The translations under genes and the position numbers were made by a program. A DNA stretch of 19,301 nucleotides, taken from assembly GCA_041676645.1 (NCBI GenBank), contig JBAYRO010000055.1, forward strand, positions 1 through 19,301, given 5' to 3'. This stretch comes from JAMLIN01 sp041676645. GTDB lineage: Bacteria; Pseudomonadota; Gammaproteobacteria; Burkholderiales; Burkholderiaceae_E. The notes beneath the pieces are model-generated. The model saw nothing but the letters and a program-made list of their open reading frames with translations, was not told where the DNA came from and searched no databases. Shown one piece after another: positions 12,896-19,301 of the stretch (positions within the stretch are counted from its first letter, which is position 1; each line of letters begins with the position of its first letter).

Positions 12896-13431
12896 TGGCC
12901 CGGCGTCGCGGTTTTCGCGGCATCGGCCGGGTACGGCGGATGCTGCGGCGGCTACCCGACAACGTCCGCAAACAGATGGTGGGCGTGCTCGAGGGAGCTG
13001 GTCGCGGCCTCAAGTCCGCCATGCGGGCGCGGGCACCAAAGCGCACCGGAGCGTTGGCGCAGGGCATCGAATACAAAGTCTATCCGCGCTCCCTGCGGCT
13101 CCGGGTCGGCTTGCTGCGCACCAGGGCCGGCCGCGCCGACCTGTTCTACGGCCGCGTCCAGGATCTTGGCCGCAGGCAGCAGACGGTGGTCGTCCGGCGG
13201 CTGATCCGCGGTGGTCGTGCCGAATGGAGCGGCCGCATTGCCGGCGGCAGCGCGCGTGCATCGCGCAAGCCGAACGATCTGCTCACGAAACCCTATCCGA
13301 TGAAGGTCCCGGCCATGTCCGCCAAGCGATTCGTCACCGGCCGCTTCCCGGATCTGCGCGCGGCGATGCGCAATGGACTGAAGGGCGTTCTGGCGCGGGC
13401 GCTCAGAGGATCGGGAGGCGGAGGTGACTGA
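12895..13431 (+). CDS. HK97 gp10-like tail completion (neck) protein
   Basis: A 178-residue very basic protein. The segment VRKQMVGVLEGAGRGLKSAM followed by RARAPKRTGALAQGIEYKVY matches the HK97-gp10 family, in which a long helix precedes an AP-TGxL motif. A segment including FYGRVQDLG is the expected 'YA/FY-x-x-x-E/D-xG' region, though the exact family residues are altered. The C-terminus has a helix (DLRAAMRNGLKGVLARALR) and a glycine-rich end. It helps join head and tail. The protein starts on the previous stop and overlaps the next gene by 8 bases. Confidence 0.82.
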   Translation: MARRRGFRGIGRVRRMLRRLPDNVRKQMVGVLEGAGRGLKSAMRARAPKRTGALAQGIEYKVYPRSLRLRVGLLRTRAGRADLFYGRVQDLGRRQQTVVVRRLIRGGRAEWSGRIAGGSARASRKPNDLLTKPYPMKVPAMSAKRFVTGRFPDLRAAMRNGLKGVLARALRGSGGGGD

Positions 13432-13810
13432 CGCGAAGTCGGCCGTCGAGGCGGCGTTCTATCAGGCGCTGGCATCGAGCGTGACCGGGGCAACGGTCTA
13501 TCAGGACGTACCCGAAAACGCCGACCTTCCGATCATCATCGTCGGCGACATGAAAAGCGCGCCGCTGGGCGCGAAGAACGATCCGGATCGTCGGGTATCC
13601 GTGCTGGTCGTGGCGATGGTCGCGGCCGAGGAGCGCGCCCCGCTGCTCGATCTGCAGCGCCAGATCGAGGCCGCGCTTGATGGCCGGGTTTTCACGCCGA
13701 CGGGATGGCGGCTCGCCGTGACCTTCGAGGACGACGACGCCCAACTCGCGGAGGACGGCGTATCCTACGTCGGCACCTCCGCCTTCGACGTGCTCGCCCT
13801 GACGACCTGA
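13424..13810 (+). CDS. Tail terminator/completion protein (DUF3168-like)
   Basis: A 128-residue protein starting at GTG 13424, preceded by GGGAGGCGGAG and overlapping the neck gene by 8 bases. The start AKSAVEAAFYQALASSVTGA followed by VYQDVPENADLPIIIVGD is typical of DUF3168 proteins, which cap the tail tube. VSVLVVAMVAAEERAPLLDL and a final VGTSAFDVLAL follow the family order. A rho-independent terminator lies 34 bases downstream, closing this head-tail joining segment. Confidence 0.88.
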   Translation: MTDAKSAVEAAFYQALASSVTGATVYQDVPENADLPIIIVGDMKSAPLGAKNDPDRRVSVLVVAMVAAEERAPLLDLQRQIEAALDGRVFTPTGWRLAVTFEDDDAQLAEDGVSYVGTSAFDVLALTT

Positions 13811-13844
13811 ACCGCGGGCTTCGTCCCGCTTCGAAACCCTCACC

Positions 13845-13870
13845 GGCCCGCCTCGCCAGCGGGCCTTTTT
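13845..13870 (+). terminator. Rho-independent terminator before the tail tube gene
   Basis: GGCCCGC (13845-13851) pairs with GCGGGCC (13859-13865) around the 7-base loop CTCGCCA and is followed by five T. This is the best terminator in the window, yet it lies inside the late operon, with the tube gene's Shine-Dalgarno starting 5 bases after the T-run. It uses the same 7-base stem core as the hairpin at 3923. Confidence 0.8.
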
Positions 13871-13874
13871 GTTT

Positions 13875-13881
13875 GAAGGAG
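13875..13881 (+). promoter_or_regulatory. Ribosome binding site fixing a TTG start
   Basis: GAAGGAG lies 7 bases before TTG 13889. It is the only good start signal for the tail tube gene, whose conserved sequence begins at once (AKKLGNDYRLWI). The site directly follows the terminator's T-run, so hairpin formation and ribosome loading are closely linked. Confidence 0.75.
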
Positions 13882-13888
13882 CAGGCAG

Positions 13889-14326
13889 TTGGCGAAGAAA
13901 CTTGGCAACGACTACCGGTTGTGGATCGAAAGTGCGACGCCCGGAACCTACAACGAGATCAAGGGCCAGACGACGCTCAAGATCAGCCGTCAGACCGGTC
14001 TCACGGACACTTCGACCAAGGATGATTATCCCTATGGTACCTCGGCGCCGGGCCTGAAGTCGCTGACGATCGACTGCGAGCTCTACCCCAACCTGCCGGA
14101 TGCCAATGGCTACACCATTCTCGAAACGGCAGCGAACGCGGGCACGACGACCGCGGTCAATTTCCAGATCCGTAAGGGCGGGTCGACCGGTGCGAGTGGC
14201 GATGCGGTGTTCCAAGCGTCGATGTATATCGGCAACTTCGACACGGATTTCGGCAAGAACGACGTCGTCAAGTGCACCTGTCAGCTCACCCTGGCCGCCG
14301 CCCCGACGACCGACACGCTGTCTTAA
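13889..14326 (+). CDS. Major tail tube protein
   Basis: A 145-residue tail tube protein. It starts AKKLGNDYRLWIESATPGTY and shows the tube-protein pattern: an IKGQTTLKISRQTGLTDTST region, YPYGTSAPGLKSLTIDCELY, and a C-terminal FQASMYIGNFDTDFGKNDVV followed by the sheet KCTCQLTLAAAP. It polymerises around the tape measure to form the tube. The start is TTG 13889 with a strong Shine-Dalgarno. A TTG start for a very abundant protein is unusual and may be offset by the strong site. The chaperone gene begins 3 bases after its stop. Confidence 0.9.
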   Translation: MAKKLGNDYRLWIESATPGTYNEIKGQTTLKISRQTGLTDTSTKDDYPYGTSAPGLKSLTIDCELYPNLPDANGYTILETAANAGTTTAVNFQIRKGGSTGASGDAVFQASMYIGNFDTDFGKNDVVKCTCQLTLAAAPTTDTLS

Positions 14327-14329
14327 GCC

Positions 14330-14764
14330 ATGCCGGACGAAACCACCGCGCCGGCAACGCTGGCGATCGAGGAGCGCGGCGAGATCGCGCTCGTGCTCGA
14401 GGGCGACACCTACGTCCTGCGCCCATCCTACGAGGCGATCGAGAGCTTCGAGACGGCAACGGGCAAAGGCCTGGTGCAGCTATCCCGCGAGGCGATAGAG
14501 GGGCGGCTGCGACTGGGCGAGACGGCGCAGATCGCCGCCGAGTGCATCCGTGCCTGGGGACGCGCCAAGAACCGCCCGAGCGTGGCAGGCGTCAACGCGG
14601 TGCGCATCGCCGAGCTGATCATCGAAAGCGAGGCGGGCGTCATCGGTGCGTCGCGGACGCTGGCGACCATGCTCGCGATGGCCGCGACCGGCGGATATAC
14701 CGCGCAGGGGGAAGCGAAGGCGGGGACGATGACGACGACGGCCGAAGTCCCCGCCGCAAGCTAG
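14330..14764 (+). CDS. Tail assembly chaperone (gpG-like / GTA family)
   Basis: A 144-residue protein of the type annotated in alphaproteobacteria as gene-transfer-agent family tail assembly chaperone. After an acidic lead, LVLEGDTYVLRPSYEAIESF begins the conserved part, followed by TATGKGLVQLSREAIEGRL, ECIRAWGRAKNRP and RIAELIIESEAGVIGA. Its place between tube and tape measure is the lambda G position; such proteins coat the tape measure before tube assembly. The C-terminus is Thr/Ala-rich. A second chaperone segment in the -1 frame follows immediately. Confidence 0.85.
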   Translation: MPDETTAPATLAIEERGEIALVLEGDTYVLRPSYEAIESFETATGKGLVQLSREAIEGRLRLGETAQIAAECIRAWGRAKNRPSVAGVNAVRIAELIIESEAGVIGASRTLATMLAMAATGGYTAQGEAKAGTMTTTAEVPAAS

Positions 14765-14775
14765 CCGGCTTCGCC

Positions 14776-14883
14776 ATGGCCGCGCTCGGGTGGCGGCCGA
14801 ACGAATTCTGGGCGGCCACGCCGCACGAATTCTGGACCGCCGTAGAAGGATGGGAGCGGATGAACCCCGCGCCCGAAGACTGA
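14776..14883 (+). CDS. Second tail assembly chaperone segment (-1 frame, GT/TAC-like)
   Basis: A 35-residue open segment beginning at ATG 14776, reading MAALGWRPNEFWAATPHEFW and ending WERMNPAPED. The GWRPNEFW / TPHEFW pattern is that of small tail assembly chaperones in the GTA set. It has no Shine-Dalgarno and lies 12 bases beyond the upstream stop. Its frame is -1 relative to the chaperone and is open through the whole upstream gene. It may therefore be made as a frameshift extension, as lambda gpGT is, or by re-initiation. No canonical slippery heptamer is seen. Confidence 0.7.
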   Translation: MAALGWRPNEFWAATPHEFWTAVEGWERMNPAPED

Positions 14884-14891
14884 GCGCTTGG

Positions 14892-14911
14892 GGGCGGCCG
14901 ATCGGCCGCCC
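14892..14911. repeat. Perfect 20-bp palindrome between chaperone and tape measure
   Basis: GGGCGGCCGATCGGCCGCCC is an exact palindrome; as RNA it folds into an 8-bp GC stem with a GAUC tetraloop. It fills most of the 49-base gap before the tape measure start and lacks a T-run. The tape measure Shine-Dalgarno (GAGGAT) is 10 bases downstream. It probably lowers or separates tape measure expression. Confidence 0.75.
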
Positions 14912-14932
14912 TCATCATATCGAGGATCGACG

Positions 14933-17515
14933 ATGGCCGGCACGCAGGAAACGCTGGCGCTCGGCATCGATGTCGCGACCGAGGTGATGGCCTCGAAAAT
15001 CGCGATCGGCACCAAGGCGCTCGATGTACTCGAGCAGGCCGGCGTCAGCGCGGCCGAACGCATCGAGGCGGCGACGGCCCGGGCGGCCGTCAAGTTCGGA
15101 CCATTCGCGCAGGCTGCGGACAATGCCGTCAGCAACGTGCGCAACTCATTCAAGGCGGCCGTATCCGAGGTCGAGAAAGTCGCCACGGCTCTGGCAAATT
15201 CGGCGAACAAGGGCCTTGGCGTGGACCTCGGCGCCGAACAGGCTCGCGAGGCAGCCACGGCCGCGCGTCAGCGCGTCGCCGCGATCGGACAGGTCGAAGC
15301 CGCGGTGCGGCGCCAGGCCGCCAGCGAGACACAGCTCACCGCAACCACGAAATTCTATCTTGCCGCCGTCGAGGAAGCGAAAATCAAGGCGGCGGCCTAT
15401 GCCTCGCAGCTCGAGGCGGAAGCCGGCGCGCTCGAGCGTCTGCAGATCGACCTCAGGCAGGCGGGGGTCGCACAGGGGCAGTTCAATCAGCAGCAGGCGC
15501 GGACGACCGTACGTGCCGGCCAGACGCGCGCCGGCATGCAGCAGCTCTCGTACCAGTTGAACGACGTTGCCGTCGGGTTCGCCGCCGGCACGCCGCCCAT
15601 GATCATCTTCGCCCAGCAATCGGGCCAGGTGATCCAGGCCCTGCAGCTCATGAGCGGAAACGCGAAGGGCTTCATCGGCTTTCTCGGCGGCCCCTGGGGC
15701 ATGGCGATCACATCGGCGTTGATTGTGCTCACGCCGTTTGTCGCGAAGCTTTTCGATACGAGCGAGGCGGCAAAAAAGGCGGAGGAGGCCGCAAAGAGCC
15801 TTGCGGACCGGCAACTCGACATAGCCAACTTCTTCGATCGTTCGACCGGAAAGATCCGCGAGAACAGTCGCGCGCTGATCGAGAATGCGAAGGCTCAGAT
15901 CTACGCCCGCACGCTTCAGGCGGAGAACGAGCAGAGCGGGCGGCAGCGCGAAATCGCCAAGGTCGTTCTCGAGAGCCGGAAGCGCCAGATCATCGGCTTT
16001 GAGGAGACGATCGAACCATCGACCGGCAACGTCATCCGCTCGCCGATCTATTCGAAGCCTAATTCCGAGCTGATCGAGGCGATCAATGGCTCGAAGAACG
16101 ATCCTGACAAGCTCGCCCGAGAGCTGGCCCGGCTCGCCAACAGCAGCTCTCCCGCGGCCGGAGACGCCAGGAGGGTTTCAGACCTCATCGCCGAGAGTGC
16201 ACTGGCAGGGCGCGACACGAGCAAGCGCGAGGCCATGCTGCGTTCGCTCGAGACGGGCGAACTTGATCCATCCCTGCTGGAAACATCGTCGCGCGGCCGG
16301 GACCGATCGGGCAAGACGCGCACAGGCGCCGACGACAGGTCAGCCGACGAACTCGCCCGGCTGCGCTTGCAACTGATCGACGAGGAGGCGAGCTATACCG
16401 GTAACCTGACACAGCGGCGCGACGCTGAGCTGGCCGCAATCGACGAGGAACTGGCGAGCTACGAGCGCAATCTTGCTGCACGCAGCGACATCACTGCGAC
16501 TAGAAAAGCGCAGCTTCTTGCCGCGAAGCAGGCCCTCTCCGGGCAGCAGCGCGAGAACGCCGAACAGGAATACGGGCGGGCGACCGCCACCCATCGGGCC
16601 GAGATCGAGAAGAGCACGCTGCAGGTCCAGATCTCGGATGCGCGTCTGCGTGCCCAACTCGCCGGAACCAGTTCGGCCCGGCTCCGTGCCGAGCTAGATA
16701 TCCTCGATCTCAGCGACCGGCTGCGCAAGGCCGAACTCGACCGGATCATGGCGGTCGAAGCGACGGGCTCGGCCACGTGGCAAGCTGCGAAGGACGAGAG
16801 CGACTGGCTGGATCGCAGCCGCGGCACGCGCGTGCAGGTGGTCAAGGAGAGCAACCTCTCACCGATGGACGGCTATGCCAAGCACCTGCGTGACGCCGTC
16901 GGCGGCGTGGACGAGCTCAACGAGAGCTTCGAGCGCGTCGAGGCCAACGGGCTGCAGAGCCTTGAAGACGGGCTCGTCGGCATAATTACGGGCACGGAGA
17001 GCGTCGCCGGCGCCTTCAAGCGGATGGCGGCCTCGATCCTGGCGGACCTGGCGCGCATCGCGGCGCAGAAGTTCATCTTCAGCCTGCTCGGGTTCAGCGA
17101 TGGCGGCTTGGCGACCACGGCGGCGGCGCGGAAAGGCTACGCGACCGGCGGGCTGATCAGCGGCCCCGGCACGGGAACCTCGGACAGCATCCTGGCGCGG
17201 CTGTCGGACGGCGAATTCGTGGTCAACGCCGAGGCGACGCGCCGCTTCCTGCCCGTTCTGCAGGCGATCAATGACAACCAATTGCCGAAATTCGCCAGCG
17301 GCGGGCTCGTCTCCCCACGACTGCCTTCGATCGCCCCGGACTGGCGGAGCCGGGGCGGCGAGGGCGGAGGCGTGTCGGTTACTATCCATGCGCCGGGCGC
17401 GACGGCCGAGACGGTGGCGATGATCCGGCGCGAGATCGCCAACGCGGCACCGGCGCTGGTCAGCGCGGCATCCGCCAACACCACCCGCCAGCTCAGCCGC
17501 AGGAAGCTCGCCTGA
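14933..17515 (+). CDS. Tail length tape measure protein
   Basis: An 860-residue protein. The N-terminal 200 residues are Ala/Lys/Glu-rich helix. Residues about 203-275 (QQLSYQLNDVAVGFAAGTPP through the hydrophobic GPWGMAITSALIVLTPFV) match the prophage tape measure region. A long coiled coil spans about 430-640, and the C-terminus has glycine-rich GGLISGPGTGTSDSILARLS and DGEFVVNAEATRRFLPVL motifs. It sets tail length and is ejected ahead of DNA. Known tape measures scale at roughly 0.15 nm per residue, suggesting a tail near 130 nm. ATG 14933 with GAGGAT upstream is preferred to TTG 14888, which would read through the palindrome. Confidence 0.95.
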   Translation: MAGTQETLALGIDVATEVMASKIAIGTKALDVLEQAGVSAAERIEAATARAAVKFGPFAQAADNAVSNVRNSFKAAVSEVEKVATALANSANKGLGVDLGAEQAREAATAARQRVAAIGQVEAAVRRQAASETQLTATTKFYLAAVEEAKIKAAAYASQLEAEAGALERLQIDLRQAGVAQGQFNQQQARTTVRAGQTRAGMQQLSYQLNDVAVGFAAGTPPMIIFAQQSGQVIQALQLMSGNAKGFIGFLGGPWGMAITSALIVLTPFVAKLFDTSEAAKKAEEAAKSLADRQLDIANFFDRSTGKIRENSRALIENAKAQIYARTLQAENEQSGRQREIAKVVLESRKRQIIGFEETIEPSTGNVIRSPIYSKPNSELIEAINGSKNDPDKLARELARLANSSSPAAGDARRVSDLIAESALAGRDTSKREAMLRSLETGELDPSLLETSSRGRDRSGKTRTGADDRSADELARLRLQLIDEEASYTGNLTQRRDAELAAIDEELASYERNLAARSDITATRKAQLLAAKQALSGQQRENAEQEYGRATATHRAEIEKSTLQVQISDARLRAQLAGTSSARLRAELDILDLSDRLRKAELDRIMAVEATGSATWQAAKDESDWLDRSRGTRVQVVKESNLSPMDGYAKHLRDAVGGVDELNESFERVEANGLQSLEDGLVGIITGTESVAGAFKRMAASILADLARIAAQKFIFSLLGFSDGGLATTAAARKGYATGGLISGPGTGTSDSILARLSDGEFVVNAEATRRFLPVLQAINDNQLPKFASGGLVSPRLPSIAPDWRSRGGEGGGVSVTIHAPGATAETVAMIRREIANAAPALVSAASANTTRQLSRRKLA

Positions 17516-18102
17516 TGGCGCTCATCACGCCGCCGGCGGCGATGCCGATTCGCCGCATCGAATGGACGCTGCGGCAGCCGCACCAAGTCAACCGCTCGGG
17601 CTGGACCGGCCGGCGCCAGGTGACGAGCCTGCCTGGCGGATCATGGTGGAGCTGCAGCGCCGAGTTCGCGCCGGTGACAGGGCAGGCCGCGGCGCGAAAA
17701 TGGCGCGGGTTCTTCAACGCGCTCGAGGGCCAGTTGCACAGGTTTCCGATGGTTGCTGTGGAATCGGCGCAGCACGCTGGGGGCAACCCCGCCATCGTCA
17801 GCGGTGCCGCCGGCGCGAAGACGCTCCAGCTCTCGGCCGCGCCGCCGGCGCTCCAGGCCGGGGATTTCATGACGGTCAAGCTGTCGGACGGCTCGCACCA
17901 GCTCGTGGTGCTGACGGCGGCGATCGCCGGCACGACGGCCAGTTTCGCCCCGGGCCTGCGCCTGACCGCGGCAACCGGCGCAGGCAGCATCGAGACGATC
18001 CTGCCGTTCGCGCACGTCTCATTGACCGCTGACAGCTTCCGATACGCGGTCGACCGCGGCCAGATTTATACCTTCGCCTTCGAGGCCGACGAAAGCTTCT
18101 GA
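17515..18102 (+). CDS. Putative distal tail protein
   Basis: A 195-residue protein immediately after the tape measure (TGATG overlap), the position of lambda gpM-type and distal tail proteins. The sequence is beta-rich: RRIEWTLRQPHQVNRSGWTG, GGSWWSCSAEFAPVTG, WRGFFNALEGQLHRFPMVAV, then FMTVKLSDGSHQLVVLTAAI and a final YTFAFEADESF. No catalytic motif is visible. It likely forms part of the tail tip ring that joins the tube to the baseplate hub. The assignment rests mainly on position and fold style; I do not recognise a named domain. Confidence 0.65.
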   Translation: MALITPPAAMPIRRIEWTLRQPHQVNRSGWTGRRQVTSLPGGSWWSCSAEFAPVTGQAAARKWRGFFNALEGQLHRFPMVAVESAQHAGGNPAIVSGAAGAKTLQLSAAPPALQAGDFMTVKLSDGSHQLVVLTAAIAGTTASFAPGLRLTAATGAGSIETILPFAHVSLTADSFRYAVDRGQIYTFAFEADESF

Positions 18103-18107
18103 CATCG

Positions 18108-18752
18108 ATGTCCCTGCCTGATGCCACAGCCGGCGCGACCATCGCGTCCGGCTCGTTCTCGCCTGCCTGGATGGCCTTCCTCGATTTCGCCGGCGATCCC
18201 GTGCGGGCGACGACGGCGCCCTATTCGCTCACCGTCGCCAGCAGCGGCGATCCCGAACTCGACGGGTACACCTTCGACGCGGTCGATCCGACGATGGTCT
18301 CGGTCGGCGACGTCAAGAACGCCGAGGGCGGGTCCGAGACGCTGACCTTCATGCTCAGCGGCATCGTCGGGCCCGACAGCGACCTGCTGAATACGGTTGG
18401 CGACACGTCGCTCTGGCGCGGCCGCACGGCGCGCCTCTGGGCCGTGATCTACGACGAGGCCGGCGTCCAGCAGGGTGCGATCTGGCCGGTCTACACGGGC
18501 CGGATGTCGGCGCTGCAGATCGGCGGCTCGCCATCCGCGCAGACGGTCAAACTTGATGTCGAGAACTACCTGGCCTCGCTCAAGCAGGCCTCGGGCCGCA
18601 CCTATCTTGGCCAGAAGAGCTTCGATCCCATCGACAACACGGCCGCGCTGACGATCGGCGTCGCCAACGGCGCGACGAAGGGCGTCGCGGGAGCGGTGCC
18701 GACGCCGTCCTGGTGGGGCCGCCTGCCGTACAATTTTCAGGTGCCTTTCTAA
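18108..18752 (+). CDS. Putative tail tip / baseplate hub protein
   Basis: A 214-residue protein starting at ATG 18108, 5 bases after the previous stop. It is rich in beta strands typical of phage hub or tip proteins (SETLTFMLSGIVGPDSDLLN, TSLWRGRTARLWAVIYDEAG, AIWPVYTGRMSALQIGG). It occupies the place of gp13/DUF2163-type proteins in gene transfer agents, but I cannot confirm that family. The C-terminus (WWGRLPYNFQVPF) is aromatic. Its stop overlaps the next start (TAATG). Confidence 0.65.
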   Translation: MSLPDATAGATIASGSFSPAWMAFLDFAGDPVRATTAPYSLTVASSGDPELDGYTFDAVDPTMVSVGDVKNAEGGSETLTFMLSGIVGPDSDLLNTVGDTSLWRGRTARLWAVIYDEAGVQQGAIWPVYTGRMSALQIGGSPSAQTVKLDVENYLASLKQASGRTYLGQKSFDPIDNTAALTIGVANGATKGVAGAVPTPSWWGRLPYNFQVPF

Positions 18753-19171
18753 TGGAGCACGTGCGCACGCGCGGCTGGGAGTCCGCGCTCGCAGATTATC
18801 TGGCGGCCCACCGGGCGGCCGTATTCGCCTGGGGCGACTGCGATTGCGTGCTGTTCGCCGCCGGCGCGGTCGCCGCCATGACCGGCAGCGATCCCGCGGC
18901 CGAGGTGCGCGGCCGCTATCGCACCCGCATCGGCGCGATGCGCAAGCTGCGCGGACGCGGCTGGGCCAGCCTGGAGGGGATGATGGACGCGCATTTCGCG
19001 CAGGTCCCGCCCGCCTTCGCGCAACGCGGCGACATCGTCATGGCCAACGGATCGCTCGGCGTCTGCATCGGCCGGACAGCGCTGTTCGTCGGCGAGGAGG
19101 GCGGCGCGCCGGAGCTGGTGAGCCTGCCGCTGGCGTCCTGGTCTCAAGCCTGGCGCGTGCCACATGGGTAA
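18752..19171 (+). CDS. DUF6950-like tail tip protein (degenerate NlpC/P60 position)
   Basis: A 139-residue protein starting at ATG 18752 on the previous stop. The segment FAWGDCDCVLFAAGAVAAMT, then GRYRTRIGAMRKLRGRGW and FAQRGDIVMANGSLGVCIGR, fits the DUF6950 pattern. This occupies the place of the NlpC/P60 peptidase (lambda gpK, GTA gp14) in tail operons. A cysteine (C30 or C32) lies where the P60 nucleophile would be, but the later GDIV block lacks the expected histidine. Cell-wall hydrolysis is therefore doubtful; the role may be structural. The stop overlaps the following start. Confidence 0.75.
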   Translation: MEHVRTRGWESALADYLAAHRAAVFAWGDCDCVLFAAGAVAAMTGSDPAAEVRGRYRTRIGAMRKLRGRGWASLEGMMDAHFAQVPPAFAQRGDIVMANGSLGVCIGRTALFVGEEGGAPELVSLPLASWSQAWRVPHG

Positions 19172-19301
19172 GGTCGTCGGCACGATCGCCAAGGTCGTCG
19201 GCATTGCCGCGCTGGTCGTCACCGGCGTCGGCGCGGCGATCGGCCTGAGCCTTGGGGCCAGCATGGGCGCCGCGCTGGCGGGTGGCTTTGCCGGCACGCT
19301 G
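19164..19301 (+). CDS. N-terminus of next tail protein (3' end outside window)
   Basis: The ATG at 19164 overlaps the previous stop (ATGGGTAA), and 46 residues are visible before the window ends. They begin MGKVVGTIAKVVGIAALVVT and continue as an Ala/Gly-rich hydrophobic stretch. A 13-base direct repeat (AAGGTCGTCGGCA at 19170 and 19191) encodes the two KVVG units. Central tail-fibre or host-specificity proteins after the P60 position in sphingomonad prophages often start with such a glycine-rich hydrophobic leader. The identity is inferred from position only. Confidence 0.6.
   Translation, partial: MGKVVGTIAKVVGIAALVVTGVGAAIGLSLGASMGAALAGGFAGTL

Noticed and set aside
14272..14883. A 203-codon plus-strand frame over the chaperone gene
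   Set aside because: Its N-terminal part is low-complexity Arg-rich shadow sequence. Only the last segment (from about 14776) resembles a protein family, so it was annotated separately as the -1-frame chaperone.
14888..14932. TTG start at 14888 for the tape measure gene
   Set aside because: It would translate the palindrome at 14892-14911 and has no ribosome site, whereas ATG 14933 has GAGGAT upstream.
1..19301. tRNA genes, CRISPR arrays, insertion sequences, attachment sites
   Set aside because: No cloverleaf-like segment with a T-loop motif, no regularly spaced repeat series, and no transposase or integrase sequence was seen. Prophage ends lie outside the window.

Overview
The window is high-GC DNA. 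Its gene content points to an alphaproteobacterium, most likely a sphingomonad, that carries a temperate siphovirus. It holds most of the packaging, head and tail block of an HK97/lambda-like prophage, plus regulatory and accessory genes on its left side. No rRNA, tRNA, CRISPR array, insertion sequence, integrase or endolysin was seen. Taxonomy is inferred from overall protein style and base composition, not from a marker gene.

Layout. (1) 2-1553, plus strand: a tightly coupled set of small genes, namely a truncated HTH-like protein, a secreted protein, a small acidic protein, a coiled-coil protein with a C-terminal membrane anchor, and a zinc ribbon. (2) 1582-2526, minus strand: a hicA-hicB toxin-antitoxin pair followed by a third, overlapping Xre-type regulator. 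An AT-rich promoter with two near-identical operator-like repeats precedes them. (3) 2587-3974, plus strand: a 16-bp perfect inverted repeat, a LexA-type winged-helix gene without a protease domain, a gene with a C-terminal HTH, then a 182-base non-coding stretch with a tandem repeat and a hairpin. This resembles the regulator-terminator arrangement found before phage late operons. (4) 3975-5371: small phage genes including a Mu Gam-like DNA-end-binding protein. (5) 5372-8162: HNH nuclease with a candidate cos region in its 3' end, P27-type small terminase, large terminase, and a small membrane protein. (6) 8162-13810: portal, a small protein, prohead protease, major capsid with built-in scaffold, a probable head accessory protein, and four head-tail connector and tail-completion proteins. 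(7) 13889-19301: tail tube, tail assembly chaperone with a second -1-frame chaperone, tape measure, three tail-tip proteins, and the start of a further tail gene that leaves the window.

How it works together. HNH, TerS and TerL cut and package DNA through the portal into a shell built by the capsid and matured by the protease. The connector proteins close the head and join it to the tail. The chaperones load the tape measure, around which the tube protein polymerises. Almost every junction in the structural block is a 1-32 base overlap or a gap of 15 bases or less. The three longer gaps (after capsid, before tube, before tape measure) each contain a strong hairpin, suggesting that mRNA hairpins set expression steps.

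The most interesting parts are the three-gene HicA-HicB-Xre unit with its operator pair, the hairpin-partitioned late operon, and the unusual -1-frame tail chaperone. I found no convincing wholly new system.
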